A stretch of DNA of 64,000 nt from positions 310,001-374,000 of the forward strand of contig MU405219.1 in NCBI GenBank assembly GCA_022836615.1. The letters run 5' to 3'. This DNA comes from Annulohypoxylon bovei var. microspora. Its lineage: Eukaryota > Ascomycota > Sordariomycetes > Xylariales > Hypoxylaceae. Below the pieces are notes generated by a model. The model was given only the letters and a program-made list of their open reading frames with translations, had not been told where the DNA came from and made no database searches. How positions within the stretch are numbered: position 1 is the stretch's first letter; each line of letters opens with the position of its first letter. The position numbers were made by a program, and so were the translations under genes. Positions 33,117-45,245 of this stretch are shown here, piece after piece.

Positions 33117-35440
33117 GGGGGGGGAGCATCATTCTATCAACCAAAAAAAATGAATAGTCATCGGGAATCTGTTTTAGGCTACGATGGGCTCATAATTGTA
33201 ACAGTTTAAGAAACGTATTGCCCATAAACACTAGGTAGGAATGGAAAATAAAAGCATCATTGAGTACCAACATTTGAATCACATCGTGATGTTTAAACGA
33301 TATGCAAAAAGATAGGCGAAGACAGAGGAAAGTCCAGTCTCCGAACAGAGCAATTCTAGAAAGGGGAAAGGAGTCGTAATTCCCCTCATCGAAAACCGGT
33401 TTATAAGCATGCATCGTGTCAGCACTAACAATTGAGGCGCGAGATCCAGCCTCTTAATATATACGCGCATATGTAGGCGCGCTCATAAGTCGTTAGATTC
33501 GTATATTAAGGTACCAGCCACATGGCGCATCCTACCTCGATCACATGGCATTGTAATTGGCATCTATCCCTGAATGGTGTTTAAACCCGGGATAAAAGAA
33601 ACTAGGTAGCTACCTAGGTATCATAGGTACGACATGCATGGTTTGCAAGCTGTCGTTCATACATGGTGTTCTTGGGGCTGAGAGTGGCGTATATATCGTA
33701 CGATGGGAAGCACGAAAGAATAAGACTCTCATTTCTTTTCTCGAGCTGAAGCTAGCTAGTGTATCGTGATGGAATGGATTTGAAATATAATGGTTGGCAA
33801 GAGTATCCGAAAGACGAAGTTGATTATTCATAAGCACTTACCTAGTTCAAGACTATCATATTTGCGTGAACACTATAGGTTTGTTGATAACTTGATATAA
33901 GGTTTTGAAGCCCGCTACATATTCTAGAGGTACCTAGCTTTAATAAGAGAATGTCTTTTTACGGGTCTAGAGGCCAATTCGATTTCAGGGGATCGTTGAA
34001 CATCTGGCAGAACATACCTACATATGCTATAAAACAAGTAGATACCTAGGTAGCTAGCAGGTCTCAAAACCACTCAACAGGACCAATATTCTGGTGCGAT
34101 TCGTCGATATATTATGAACACTTATTTATAGCTCGCTTCAACTAGTACAGAACCCAGTTGTATGGCACGGGCTACATGTTTAGTTTGGGCCAGTTAGCTA
34201 ACATTATATGAGAAAGTATCCCTGTAACGTAAAAGCATCGTGAACTTAAAGGGGCCTCCGAGATGCTGCACAACGATGCAAGGACCCTTTTAGGGGCAAG
34301 ATTAAGTCCCGATGATGCATGACATCAATACCCCTGTCTTCGATCAATCGTAGATTTTCTATCACCGATCGTATTGTGGGGACACAGGGATATCTTCCCA
34401 GATCTCTAGATCTAAGCCAGGGGTTATTCTTTCTCGGCACCCTTAGATTCTTTCAGCTTTGCACACTAATTGATCATTGCTTCAGCTTCGGCTTTACGCT
34501 CTAAATTTCGTGCTTCATTGTAATATCTTCCTGTGGAACGTCGGTTCTGTCATTGCAACGGTTTGTGCTTGTCACTAGGCTCTACTGCCAGATGCTGTAC
34601 TACGTTGTTAATAAAATTCTACGATCCGCCATGCCAATTATCTATCCATTTCTCGTATCTGGATATATATCTACACGGGAATCGTTTGTAAAATTCTGTG
34701 CCTTAAACGGATATAACCGTCGGACGACTAGCCAGTCTCCCACTGAGCTGGTTGGTCTGATACTGGTCTGCTTAATGAACTATTAGGTACTGAGTCAATA
34801 CTAGTGTCACTTATCCAATGAGGTAACTCATCCGAAGTTTTCACTACTAGTTGTCTTCAAGCGTCTGATGGCTATCTAGGTAGCTGGCCTTTTGGAATAC
34901 AGCTGCGTGGTAAGCAAGTCGTTGTCTCATATCATCGCGGTATCCTTATACATGGCAAACCAGCAGGTCCGGCCCATGACTGGCTGAATTCGTGATAGAC
35001 GTTATGTAGATTCGTAATCGAGGCGGCGGGTATGGCGTGTGTCACGGCGAGAAGAACAGAGGTATGCATTGTAATAGCTTCGTTAGCGTTGGACTTATGT
35101 AGGTAGTGTTTCTACGCTAAGGTCAGAATTTCAGAATGTGCCTGGACATGCGACCATGAAATGTGCCTAGGTAGGTTTACATGTAGGTCGCCGTCCTCTC
35201 GGATGCACTTGCCCTTGGGTCTAATGTATTGGCATATTCTCCATATAGGGGGATTCCAACTTTAGCTCTCTAATAGTTCCACAAAGTCTTGAGTGTTATA
35301 TACGTGAAGACTTCCGACACATTTCATCTGTCTTAGATCGTTTCTGGTCATCTCTGATCTTCGCTCTTTGAAGATACGCCAAATTGTTTCAAATGCTATA
35401 GAATATCTTGAACCTTCGTCGATCGCTTTCCTGTTTCAAT
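33117..35440. other. 2.3-kb spacer, no gene recognised
   Basis: AT-rich with several palindromes: TAGCTACCTAGGTATC at about 33607, TACCTAGGTAGCTAGC at about 34043 and CCTAGGTAGG at about 35167. No coding chain is seen. Confidence 0.55.
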
Positions 35441-36965
35441 ATGGGGCTTCTCTCACTCAAGTATCGGCGGCCGGAGCACGTCGATAAGGAACAATTTCTG
35501 CGCAGCAACACCTTCCTCTCGGAAGACGAGAAGAGTAATACTTCACTTAAATCGGGCCATTCAGGTTCTGTGTCGGGTATACCAGATGCCCTCGCTTTCG
35601 ACAGGATCATCAGTGGAGGAACTTGTCCAGTGAGCCATTTTTGGACTTTAAACCACGATCCGCATGCTAACGAACTCATGTCTCACAGCCATGCACCATC
35701 CGCGACTTTATGAACTACCTGCTCTATATCGAGCACGCAGCCGAGAATCTGCAGTTCTTCCTCTGGTATCGCGATTATGTCAAGCGTTTCAACGAGATCA
35801 ACCTCTCTGAAGCCCAGCTCTCTCCGGAGTGGACACAAACGATGGAAGATGAGGCTACTGCCAAGATCCATAAAGATGCCGTTGACAAAATGAAGAGAGA
35901 ACCAGAAGTCGCGATCATCTTCATAGGCACTGACTTCGAAAAGGGGGCATCAGATGTCGTTGTCGAAAACAAAGACCCCTTCTCAACACCACCTTCAACT
36001 CCCGGCCTCAACGAGACCCTATCAATCTTCTCAGGCTCCCAACTATCTAGCCACCGGCTCCAAGCCCAAGACGCATTTAGCGCCGCCGGTGCCACACAGC
36101 CATGTACGTCGCTCTCCTCATCCCCCTTTTTTCAAAGAGTAAACCACAACTAACACCCATCACCCACCCAGTCACCATCCAACCCTTCCGGTCGGAAATC
36201 GACCGCGTGATCAGCACGTACATCGCGGACTCCGCGCCGCGACAGCTCAACCTGTCGGACCGGGAGCAGAAGAGCGCCATCCAAGCGCTAGCGCACACGA
36301 CGCACCCGTCGGCCCTGCGCTCCGTGGCGCGCGGCATCGAGGACACGCTGCGGCGGCAGGCCCACCCGAACTTCGTGCGCTGGAGCATCTGCAACGGCAA
36401 CCCGGCGCGCGTGATCTTCGCGCGGGGCCTGGGCGTCGGGCTCATCGCCGGCGCGACGCTAGGCGCCGTGCTCCTGACGCTGAGCGGCGCGGCGCGGGGG
36501 TGGAGGGCGCTGTTCGCGGTCGGCTGGGCGCTCGGCATCGCGACGCTGGTCGCGGCGGCCAAGGGCATGTGCGTCGTGCTGCACGGGCTGCACCACCGCC
36601 ACGTGCGGCCCTGGGAGCTGTTCGAGGCTGCCTCGTCCTCGCCGTCGCCGTCCCCGTTCTCGTCGTCGCTGCCTAGCTCGTTCGACGGGTCGGAGCTCGA
36701 GGAGCAGGGCAAGAGGGGCGAGGGGAAGGGGAATAGCTTCGACTCGTTCGGCTCGGGCAACAGCTACGAGGACGAGCCGTGGGTGGTGCGGTACGAGCGC
36801 CGCGGCGCCGTGCGCAGGGTGTTCGACCGCGAGGTCTGGATACGCGAGCCGGCGCTGCGGCACATACAGGATGTTATTTTCGTGCAGGCCGTGCTGGCTG
36901 CGCTGCTGGGGGCTGGCGTGCTTACGGCGGTGTTTGTGAGCGTGCCTGCTGGCGGGTTCTTTTGA
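35441..36965 (+). CDS. RGS-domain membrane protein, RAX1-like
   Basis: Three exons (35441-35629, 35689-36103, 36172-36965) encode 465 residues. The RGS-type fold is split by a long loop. Its first half is at about 60-95 (CTIRDFMNYLLYIEHAAENLQFFLWYRDY). The second half is at about 200-275 (IQPFRSEIDRVISTYI, then PSALRSVARGIEDTL and HPNFVRWSICNGNPAR). Three hydrophobic segments follow: about 282-307, 313-341 and 438-462. A Ser/acid-rich loop lies between the last two. RGS plus three C-terminal membrane helices is the layout of yeast Rax1, a bud-site-selection protein, and its filamentous-fungal RGS relatives. The ATG at 35441 is the first in frame. Exon 3 is much more GC-rich than exons 1 and 2. 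Confidence 0.85.
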
Positions 36966-37952
36966 TGGGTGGTATGTTTTTTTTTTTTGGATCAGACTTT
37001 ATGGGTGTATTACCTACTGCACGAGGAGTTCATGGGTTGGTTTGGGTTGGTTTGCCTGTTTTTAGTATACGCCTTTAAGAACAAAACTTTTATGATGTTA
37101 CCTATTATCAAACTTGCCTGAATGTTTGAGAACTCTCCGTATGCGTAATGATTTCTCATATGTACTCATCTGTAGCAATTAATCCTTAAGGCTGACATTG
37201 GATGTCTCATCAGTTGTTTAAAAATATTCGAACAATTTGCCTTATAAAAAAGCATAAGGATTTACTTAAGATTCATTTAGCTTATAAGAATAGCTAAACA
37301 ACTGTGGTGTTGATGTTTGACTTCCACGATATCGAAATAGGGGTACGACATAAATCGGCTTGTTGCGGATCTCGGTCTGAGTTAAATAAGTCTCGGATAG
37401 GCGCATGACGGCTAGGGCCGCAGATTGGCACGTTACACGGTTACACGGTTACGTACGAGGGGTATCGCAGGTGGCAGGTGGGGGAGCTGTTGGGGGTCTA
37501 ACCTTGGAAGTTAGTTATCGATAAGAGAATAAGCATGGTTGCACGTAACTGCGGAGCAACAATGTCAGATTGAATTAATCTTATTTGTTTAAACGGGCGC
37601 CTTGAGCCTTGTCGTTGAGCCAAAAAGGTTCTAAATGTCCCATGCATCTAATTCTGTCCCACCAAAAACCAGACCAGACCGAACCAGCACTCCTTTCAGT
37701 CTTACTCCGTTAACCGGATATATCTTTAATAATCCAGATGTTCCAATTGCCCTATCTATATCTCTTCCTAGCATCTCACCGAACACACATCTGACGCTAC
37801 ATCGAGAATTCATGCCTCCCTGATCATCTTCTACTTCCAGGCTTCTGAGCCAGCAGAAGCGTCCAATTCCTTCTTTTGTTCATATCTTACCTCATTATTA
37901 CCTTACTCTATCGCTAGCTCGGCGTAGCCCGGTCCAAGACGAACGAGAAAAT
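36966..37952. other. Spacer upstream of pantothenate kinase, no gene seen
   Basis: AT-rich. A short direct repeat (ACGGTTACACGGTTACG) lies near 37437-37453. The right end should hold the pantothenate kinase promoter. Confidence 0.55.
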
Positions 37953-39503
37953 ATGCCTGAAGATCACTATCAAGCCGAAGTTGCGATTGAGGATGGGGAA
38001 GGCGATGCGGCGCAGCAGGCTACCGGAAGACCGCGAACCATGACAAGTACGGCTGAGATCGATAGCACTATCACTCATCCCGGTTCTGTTCGTATAAATG
38101 TCAAAGGCGCATTCATTGTCGATACTCCCGAACAGCCTGGCACTCCGGCGAATCCATCTGGATCTGGTGGGAATAGTTATCACGAGACAAAGGATATTCG
38201 CTTGCCCAATCATACGGCTGTTATCAGTCATATCGCTGTCGATGTAAGCTTCCCCGAGTATGATCGCAAGTTTGCGACTCCTATATCAGCTAAACTAACC
38301 ACTCAATTCTCCCCTCTAGATCGGTGGATCCTTAGCGAAACTTGTATATTTCTCCCGCGAAGCGCATTCTACCGAACCAGGCGGGCGACTAAATTTTCAA
38401 TCTTTCGAGACCGATCGCGTCGATGATTGTATAGAGTTTATGCGACACCTCAAGGACAAGCAATTGACTCTCAGTGGCTCCAGTCCGGGCGAATTGTGTG
38501 TGATGGCGACCGGAGGTGGCTCTTACAAATATTACGACAGAATACGAGAACGACTTGATGTTGACGTTCTAAGAGAAGACGAAATGGAATGTTTGATAAT
38601 TGGTTAGTTATTACTGGCTATACTGTCTGTAAGAGTACTGGAGACCGATATATTGACGTTGCGACAGGTCTTGATTTCTTCATTACCGAGATACCCCGCG
38701 AAGTTTTCACATATTCGGAGACGGATCCTATGCACTTTGCTTCGCCTAATGCTAATATATACCCCTATATGCTCGTTAACATAGGTTCTGGTGTCAGCAT
38801 CCTCAAAGTATCTGGGCCGCGGACATACGAGCGTGTGGGCGGTACGTCTCTCGGAGGCGGTACGCTTTGGGGTATTCTTTCGCTTCTCACACCTGCCGAA
38901 TCGTTCGATGATATGTTAGACATGGCCGCGAATGGCGACAACACCAAAGTCGACATGTTGGTTGGCGACATCTACGGCACTGACTATGGTAAAATTGGAC
39001 TAAAAAGTACTACGATCGCCAGTTCCTTCGGTAAAGTTTTCCGCATGAAGCGGGAAGCCGAGAGCGAGGCCGAGGATACGGGCGGACTTTCCAACGGTGA
39101 TGACCAAAACCGGCGGCAAGAACAACAGAACTCGGATCAGACTTCCTCGCAACCACAGCAACCCCGCCCCACGTCCTCTAGAAATAGCGAACTAGCACGA
39201 TCGCGCTTCTCCAGCGCCGATATCTCACGGTCTTTACTATACGCAATCAGTAATAATATCGGGCAGATCTCGTACCTGCAGTCGCAAGTGCACGGTCTTT
39301 CCCGTATCTACTTTGGCGGATCCTTCATTCGCGGCCACCCCCAAACCATGAACACGCTAAGCTACGCCATCAAATTCTGGAGTAAAGGTGAGAAGCAAGC
39401 GTACTTTTTACGCCACGAGGGATACTTGGGTGCCGTAGGCGCGTTCCTCAAACACCAACCTCGGAATTGGGGTCGTAGAGGCAGCTTTGAGGAGGCCCGG
39501 TGA
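37953..39503 (+). CDS. CAB1: Pantothenate kinase, eukaryotic type II (fumble family)
   Basis: Three exons (37953-38243, 38320-38602, 38668-39503) encode 469 residues. The first 85 residues form a non-conserved N-terminal region. Kinase motifs follow: HIAVD|IGGSLAKLVYFSRE (the phosphate-binding loop, rebuilt by the first splice), ELCVMATGGGSYKYY, and YPYMLVNIGSGVSILKV. Next come GGTSLGGGTLWGILSLL and, near the C-terminus, IYFGGSFIRGHPQTMNTLSYAI and FLRHEGYLGAVGAFL. A low-complexity Gln/Ser insert interrupts the domain at about 320-355. The enzyme phosphorylates pantothenate, the first and regulated step of CoA synthesis, and is usually feedback-inhibited by acetyl-CoA. The symbol follows yeast CAB1. 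Confidence 0.95.
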
Positions 39504-40336
39504 TTCAAAAAAAAATCAAGGAGGTCGAATAAAAGAGACTACTCTATAACTGCCCTATAATAAGAACCACCGAGTAATCTATGGTTTCGGCAACGCTAAT
39601 CATAGATCATGAGAAAGGGATGGGGAAAGGGAGACTTGAGAAGACAACAAAAAGTTGCCGAGTCGGGAAGATACGAAACGCTGAAGGAATATCAGCGTCC
39701 TCACATCGTACCATACCTATCTACCTACTCCTTACTTATTACCTACGAACCTACCTAGGTATATATCTCATCATACTTGTGTCGAAATGTCACTAGTACG
39801 ATGGGATAGCATTATTTCATGTAGTAAAGTATTGGATACGATATGCATCGCGGACTTGGATTTGGACGCGGAAAAATACAGGATACTCAATAGACTAGGT
39901 AATATATATCAATTCATCAACTACATCTTCTACCTACTACTTAACGCCCAATAAGTAGACTGTCATGTATGTTCCTCTGCAAACTAAGAGTATCCCTACG
40001 TATGCCTAGCGGTCGTGGGAATATACTTTTATTAACTAACTAATTGTTAACATTATTTTATTGAAGAGAAATAGCAACCGCATATAAATCAACACTTGCA
40101 TAATAGAAGTCAATAAATTTGGTCTTTTATTTCATACACCGCTACTGACAAGTCTAGCAAATCATATATCACATCCATCCTCACAATAGCAGGCCGAGAT
40201 CCTGTAGCATTAGCGCAAAAAAACTAACTTTTGCGGGTAAGATCTGCCCCTCACTTGCATGTACATATTATCCAACTGAGACATTAAAAAAAGATATCCC
40301 AACTAGAAGCAAGTCACAATAAGCCTCAAACATGGC
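39504..40336. other. Spacer, no gene seen
   Basis: AT-rich, with a TACCTAGGTATA palindrome near 39752. It lies between the pantothenate kinase 3' end and the tRNA-Val terminator. Confidence 0.55.
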
Positions 40337-40341
40337 AAAAA
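40337..40341 (-). terminator. Pol III terminator of tRNA-Val
   Basis: Five T residues on the minus strand, ten bases downstream of the tRNA discriminator base. Confidence 0.7.
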
Positions 40342-40351
40342 GCAATGGATG

Positions 40352-40425
40352 TGATCGAACCCAGGCTCGAACTGGGGACCTTCAGTGTGTTAGACTGACG
40401 TGATAACCAACTACACCATCCGACC
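40352..40425 (-). tRNA. tRNA-Val (anticodon AAC)
   Basis: A 74-nt cloverleaf on the minus strand without intron. The acceptor stem is GGTCGGA with TTCGATC (two G-U pairs). The D-arm contains AGTTGGTTA, and the anticodon stem TCAGT/ACTGA holds the loop CTAACAC (anticodon AAC, valine). The variable loop is AGGTC. The T-arm is CCCAG-TTCGAGC-CTGGG, and the discriminator base is A. The A-box (TGGTGTAGTTGG) and B-box (GTTCGAGCC) are present, and a T5 terminator follows. All stems pair, so it looks functional. Confidence 0.96.
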
Positions 40426-40871
40426 GATGATGGTATTGGTTCGAATAATTGACGTAATTATAGCTGGGTGCAGAGAGAGGTGCGTTTGATTTGCTAGGCT
40501 TGTGTCTAAGTGGGGGTGGAAGAAAGTGAACGAGTGGGGATGTTGAGAGGTATTTAGTCGAAATGGTTTAGGTAACACGATGAATCCTACATGTTAAGAC
40601 GTATCACAGGACCTCTAACCAATTGTAAAGGGGGCAATGGCGAGTAATTCATCGTATATGTTGTTTGTAATCCATTTAATACGTAAAAAGGGGGTCTATC
40701 CGTAAAACTTGAATAAATATAAAAAACATATCGCTGCCACCGATGCCGAAATTTTGGGACAAAAGAGCAGCGCTAGCCTTCCTGTGTAGATCCGTCTAAC
40801 CCTCTCAGGTTTTCTCATTCATCTGCCTATACTCGCTCTGGGCTATCGTAGGAAAATATAGGAGCGCAAAG

Positions 40872-42366
40872 TCAGAGCTCCATATCCTGCGCTTCCGGAG
40901 AACCGTAGTCTTCGAGACTCGTGTAGGGATTCCAGTCCGATGCCTCGACGGTCTCGGCTGCGATGGTTGAATCCGGTAGACAGAGTCTTTCCGCGTCATT
41001 AAGCTTTCCGAAGTCGGTATTTGTCGATTGCACATCGAGTTCTGTTTCAGACAAGTAAGTTATGGATGGCGAATCCATAGAAATCAGTTCGAGGTCCATG
41101 GGGAAGTCATTGTTCATTTCCCTTCCCGCATCTTCAAACACGGCATGAGCATCAGCAAGGCAGTCCTCCCCGAAGTCCCTTTCAAAATCGAAGTCCCTTT
41201 CAAAATCGAAATCCCTTTCAAAATTGGACCCAGTTTCAGTACCGGACTCTGTTTCAGTATCGGACTCTATAGTTTCTGGTGGATGGACGCAATGTACGTG
41301 CTCTTCCATAGAGCTAGAGATGACGCAGATAATGGGGGCGTGGTCTGCAAAGATGCAATGCTTCGCGTGAGTGGAACCGAGGGAACATTCCTCATTTGTA
41401 CCGTGACGGTGGCTCGGGCGCGGTTCGTAACATGTAGGGCGTAGACCGATATATCTACAGTCGCAAGTATAGGAATGCTATTAACGGCGTTAATATCCTA
41501 AGTCTACCACTTACGTAGTATAACAATGGTTGATATATCAGTGAATAGAGCTAACATACGTTGGAGTCACCCACTAGTGACACGTACGTAGGTGTGACAT
41601 ATAGTGAATCGTCGTCGCTAGAGCTGTCGAAGCTACCCTGAGAACTACAAACGGAGCGGGTGCGTCGAGGGACCTCAAGATCCTCGATTAAGACATCTTC
41701 TAGACTGAGTCTGCCTTGTCCATGTCTATCCGGGGAAGAAAAGACACGATATCCGTTTAAAAGAGGCGTTGACGGTGAACTAGATTTGGTACGGATGGCC
41801 CTAAGCTGGATCTCAAATAGAGCCTTCTTTTGATCATCATTTATTTTGTCGTAGCTAGCCAGCAAATCTGGATCAAGCAGGACTAATTTAGCAGCCTGTG
41901 GAAATCCGAGCTCCTGAGCGAGGACCAAAACCCGTGTCTCCCGAGAAATCTTCCGCGGGGCACCGATGACTGTATACAATCTGTCGTCAGGTGCTTTGAA
42001 GCCAGGGACCCAGCATATATGGGTTATAGGAACGTTGGAGGCCTTGAATGTCGTCAGACTGACGACGTAGACCTCGTTTTCCCTACATCTATAACTGTGT
42101 ACGGGCACCCAGATAGGAAATTCATCGGCCAACGGATTCGTTGAGACTAACACACCGTGTGCCTCGGCTTGGTACGCATCATCGTGGATATCGTCTCTCA
42201 AATCGGCCGTGCTACTAAGTACTCGCGGTTCTTGCTTATTAACGCCTTCTAACGGTTGAACGATTAGTGTCGGTATGGGAGATGTGAGGTCCAGAGCAGG
42301 TGACCGGACGAGGGTATTTTGATGAGACCAATGATAGTTTCGAACGTAAATAAAGTAGTTGGCCAT
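40872..42366 (-). CDS. Unrecognised two-exon protein with Cys/His-rich segment and tandem acidic repeats
   Basis: Exon 1 (42366-41560) is open for 269 codons from an ATG (MANYFIYVRNYHWSHQN). It then meets a donor GTATGT, just before an in-frame stop. An 82-bp intron with the branch-like word ATTAACG ends ATAG, and exon 2 (41477-40872) continues in phase 0 for 201 residues, giving 470 in total. Residues 270-335 contain seven Cys and several His (TCDCRYIGLRPTCYEPRPSH is the first part). Then come two 18-bp repeats encoding SDTETE-like units and three 18-bp repeats encoding FERDFD. The C-terminus is acidic. Exon 1 is globular-looking with several beta-type stretches (VYVVSLTTF, THICWVPGF). I recognise no family. 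The two exons could instead be two genes, but the open frame upstream of the exon-2 ATG argues for one. Confidence 0.62.
41172..41267 (-). repeat. In-frame 18-bp tandem repeats inside the unrecognised gene
   Basis: Three near-identical copies of GAAGTCCCTTTCAAAATC lie at 41172-41189, 41190-41207 and 41208-41225 (plus strand), encoding FERDFD on the minus strand. A separate 18-bp pair, GTTTCAGTACCGGACTCT and a one-base variant, covers 41232-41267. Both keep the reading frame. Confidence 0.9.
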
Positions 42367-43300
42367 GGCAGTTAATTTAATTTTTGCTGTGAATCATACA
42401 TGATTATGCGTCAACGGGTGGGTAGTGGGCATATTAGTGCTAAAACTTGATAGATATGTTAGGGTTGCCAATGCTATCAGTTAAGGACCTCGAGCTGTTA
42501 CGCCCGGGTTCTCAGTAGACGCGCACCTAAGTAAGCGTCCTGTCAGATCGCAGTATGGCAATATGTGTGAGACCTTGAAGAAGCAAAAGGTACGTGAAGG
42601 TGCCGAGATCCTTGAGACGCGTAGCATATGTCTGGCGATCTTAACATCCATGGGCTTCGAGACCCGCACTTGCAGCACCGTCTAACCCGAATTTGGCCAG
42701 TTGCTTCTTGAAGATTCGTCCTCAAGAAAGATACTAAGCGGTGAGTGTGAAGCCAGACTAGCTAGGCTTAGGTAGCAATGCTGGGTGGCTAGCATCTCCA
42801 TGGTGAAAGTGATTAACTTATGCGACCCCAAGGATCATGAGGGACAGGACGACATCAAGACACAAGCGTCGAATAGAAGTGTGATGGGCTGGATGGGGTA
42901 GATTTTCCATCTGCAGATCATGCATAACAGGTACTAAGGTCATGAACGCTGCTTATAGCTGTAGTTGTACAGGTACCCGTACCCAACTCGATACAGTGCG
43001 TATTCTTAAATGCGCGAGGTTGATACATGAGATGAAGCGAGATCGGGTGGCTTGATTAGCTCAGGATCTCGCTTGTCTGATACGAAACTCTTTAGTGCAT
43101 GTTACACATCACCGAATCGACGATGGAAAGCTGATCAAGGCTGGGCGTACGGAACTAGCAGGCATACACCGCATTAGTCTAGCTGCTTGAGCGTTGGGCG
43201 TCGAGCATCGAGCATCGAGCATCGCGAATGTCCCTGAGCATAGATGTCACTCTCTTGCTTGCTGGCTTCCTTCCTTGTTTGCTTGAATTACGGGTGACGT
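42367..43300. other. Spacer, no confident gene
   Basis: Two overlapping minus-strand frames of 60-65 codons at 42481-42725 have no recognisable domain. A 7-bp tandem repeat (TCGAGCA, three copies plus) lies at 43201-43224, just downstream of AIM11. Confidence 0.5.
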
Positions 43301-43873
43301 TTAGTCATTCTTTTTGGTGTCCAGCGTAGCCTCTTGCTCCCTTTTCTCTTTCTTCCCTAAAACTCCTGCTATCCACTCTTCGATCTCTCGTTCTGCTTCC
43401 TCATCGGTTTGGCCACCATGATGACCGTAGCCTCGCCGCGCCATCTTCCTCAGGTCGTCGACGCTTGAGACATCGAAGGCCCAGGCTAGACCACCAGTAG
43501 TCATGATACCGAATCCCATAACATTAAGGGTAGCCAAATTTAGAGCCTCTAAGGCTATGAGAGAACTGTCGGATTGTATCTTGCTGGCTGGTCGGTTGCT
43601 CTGATTGAAGAATTTAGGTACTGTAACCATAACTTTCCTGGCTACTGAGCGCCTTGTGATGAAAGTAGAAAGAAACATGAAGCCGGCGCCGCCAAAGAAC
43701 AAGCCCAACTGATTCAATGAGCGCTCCGAGAATATCGACGGTCGAGGCTGGGGAGAGTTTATTGCGTTTTCGATAGGTTGAGGAGGTTGAGGAGGTTGAG
43801 AAGGTGGAAGAGGTTTTTCTTTTGAGGGTTCTCTATCCTTTGCCATTGTCATTGTAGTTCCGAACGACCACAT
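43301..43873 (-). CDS. AIM11: Altered inheritance of mitochondria protein 11
   Basis: An intronless frame of 190 residues. A Pro-rich N-terminus (PPSQPPQPPQP, about 25-37) precedes the AIM11 core: SLNQLGLFFGGAGFMFLSTF then ITRRSVARKVMVTVPKFF (about 51-90). The second hydrophobic block is SLIALEALNLATLNVMGFGI then MTTGGLAWAFDVSSVDDLR (about 103-145). The tail is charged (DEEAEREIEEW). Two hydrophobic segments predict a small mitochondrial membrane protein. The yeast aim11 mutant has altered mitochondrial genome loss, but the molecular role is unknown. The ATG giving MWSFG matches how relatives begin; the stretch just upstream looks intron-like (TTATAG), so a 5'UTR intron is possible. Confidence 0.92.
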   Translation of the reverse strand: MWSFGTTMTMAKDREPSKEKPLPPSQPPQPPQPIENAINSPQPRPSIFSERSLNQLGLFFGGAGFMFLSTFITRRSVARKVMVTVPKFFNQSNRPASKIQSDSSLIALEALNLATLNVMGFGIMTTGGLAWAFDVSSVDDLRKMARRGYGHHGGQTDEEAEREIEEWIAGVLGKKEKREQEATLDTKKND

Positions 43874-44618
43874 TGATGCCCGCCTATAATAAAATCAATC
43901 TATTCGAAGAGGAGAAAGGTGAAGTATTAGTCTAGTTACAAGAGAGTGACAAGTTTCTAACTTATGGCAGTCTAGTCGTTCGCGGAAATGATTGAAAGAG
44001 GTGAAGATTCAGAAATGACTAGTGTCGTGTGCTAGAATTGAATTTCTTCTCCGACTTCGAAGTTGCTCTTTCCTCCCGGGCATCTAAGTTAGTCCCGATT
44101 TTCAAATCCGGGGTAAATAGGTGGGGTAATTTAATATTTGTTCCGCTCAAGCATAAATCTTAGGTAATCATTCACAATTATATTACCGACTCGACGATTC
44201 TAATTTCTAACTAAAAGATTCTTCAGCACAGAATAGGTAGATTTCGACCTCTAGCTTTACACGACACACATCAGGTATAAATGAAATACGAAGTCACATC
44301 AGCACAGAGTCACCAGTGCAAGAACCGTAAGCTTAGTAGGTGGTGGCCCTTCTAGGTACAACACGTCCTGCACGTCATATGAACTCATCAAGTGTTTGCG
44401 TCGCGAATCGTGGCGCCCGTCTGCTCTCTTCTAACTCTCACTTTCCCATCCTTGTAGCCTATCTTCTCGACATTTCTCTACGTGGAAATATTAGCGACAA
44501 TCATTGTCAAGGTCCCGAGAACTAACCAAACTCGAGTATGAATCGCGTAACTACCTATGTATATCCCTTCTCGGTTAGCTAGCTTAGCCTAGCGAGCTAC
44601 CAAGGCAACCCTCGGAGA
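43874..44618. other. Spacer, no gene seen
   Basis: Upstream region of AIM11 and downstream region of the orphan ORF at 44619-45245. Only short frames occur. Confidence 0.55.
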
Positions 44619-45245
44619 TTATGCTAGATTTCGAGACCTCGGGGGGTTTGGTGAATCAAGGACGAACTGGAGGATCCATTGCTTTCGCCTGAGGCTCTCC
44701 TCACATTCATTCCACATGTCCGAGCAATCAGGAAGCACCAGCCTAAAGAGCCTCATAAGAAAGGCGAGGCCTGGTCGAATGCTTTCCAGCTTGAAGTGAA
44801 GCCAGAGATCGACCGGTGACAAAGAGCAACGGACATCCTCCGTTGGGAATACTTCAGACCAGTGGACGGGGTGTTTGTCGTCATATTCTTTTAGCTCAAC
44901 CATTATTTCGAGTGCTGCTGCGAGATGATTGAGAGGATCCCGAAGCTTCAAAACGGTCCCAATCGCTACCCCTACCTCTTCAACGGCAACGTGGGCGGAT
45001 ACTACCCTACTCGTAAAGTTCCTGTAGAGTTTTTTCCGCTTTCCATCTAATCTAGATCGGTCGACTTCAGCCACCAACTCTTCGTAAAACTGGGCGACGC
45101 GGCTGGAGCGCTCTACTCCGACAAGCGGAAATCTGACCGGTCCTCTCCAGAGGTGAAATGTTGCTAGATGCTCCGGAGGCGGTTTGCCATCGAGGCACTT
45201 TCGAGCGGTGACGGTCCATTCACAATGTGTCGAGAACCTGCTCAT
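44619..45245 (-). CDS. Hypothetical protein, 208 residues
   Basis: A single open frame from ATG (MSRFSTHCEWTVTARKCLDG) to stop. The sequence looks protein-like: hydrophobic and charged residues alternate as in helices (FYEELVAEVDRSRL, LNHLAAALEIMVELKEY, LAFLMRLFRLVLPDC), with no low complexity. No signal peptide or clear membrane helix is seen. I recognise no domain. The first ATG follows a CTGAAAG acceptor-like site, so an upstream exon is possible. It could be a lineage-specific gene, or chance coding in an otherwise gene-poor interval. Confidence 0.5.
   Translation of the reverse strand: MSRFSTHCEWTVTARKCLDGKPPPEHLATFHLWRGPVRFPLVGVERSSRVAQFYEELVAEVDRSRLDGKRKKLYRNFTSRVVSAHVAVEEVGVAIGTVLKLRDPLNHLAAALEIMVELKEYDDKHPVHWSEVFPTEDVRCSLSPVDLWLHFKLESIRPGLAFLMRLFRLVLPDCSDMWNECEESLRRKQWILQFVLDSPNPPRSRNLA

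Noticed and set aside
36077..36863. Long minus-strand frames over the RAX1-like gene
   Set aside because: GC-rich coding exons on the plus strand create stop-poor antisense frames. The sense frame has RGS and membrane helices, while the antisense ones are low-complexity.
42481..42725. Two overlapping minus-strand frames that look somewhat protein-like
   Set aside because: They are mutually overlapping, 60-65 codons long and match no family I know.
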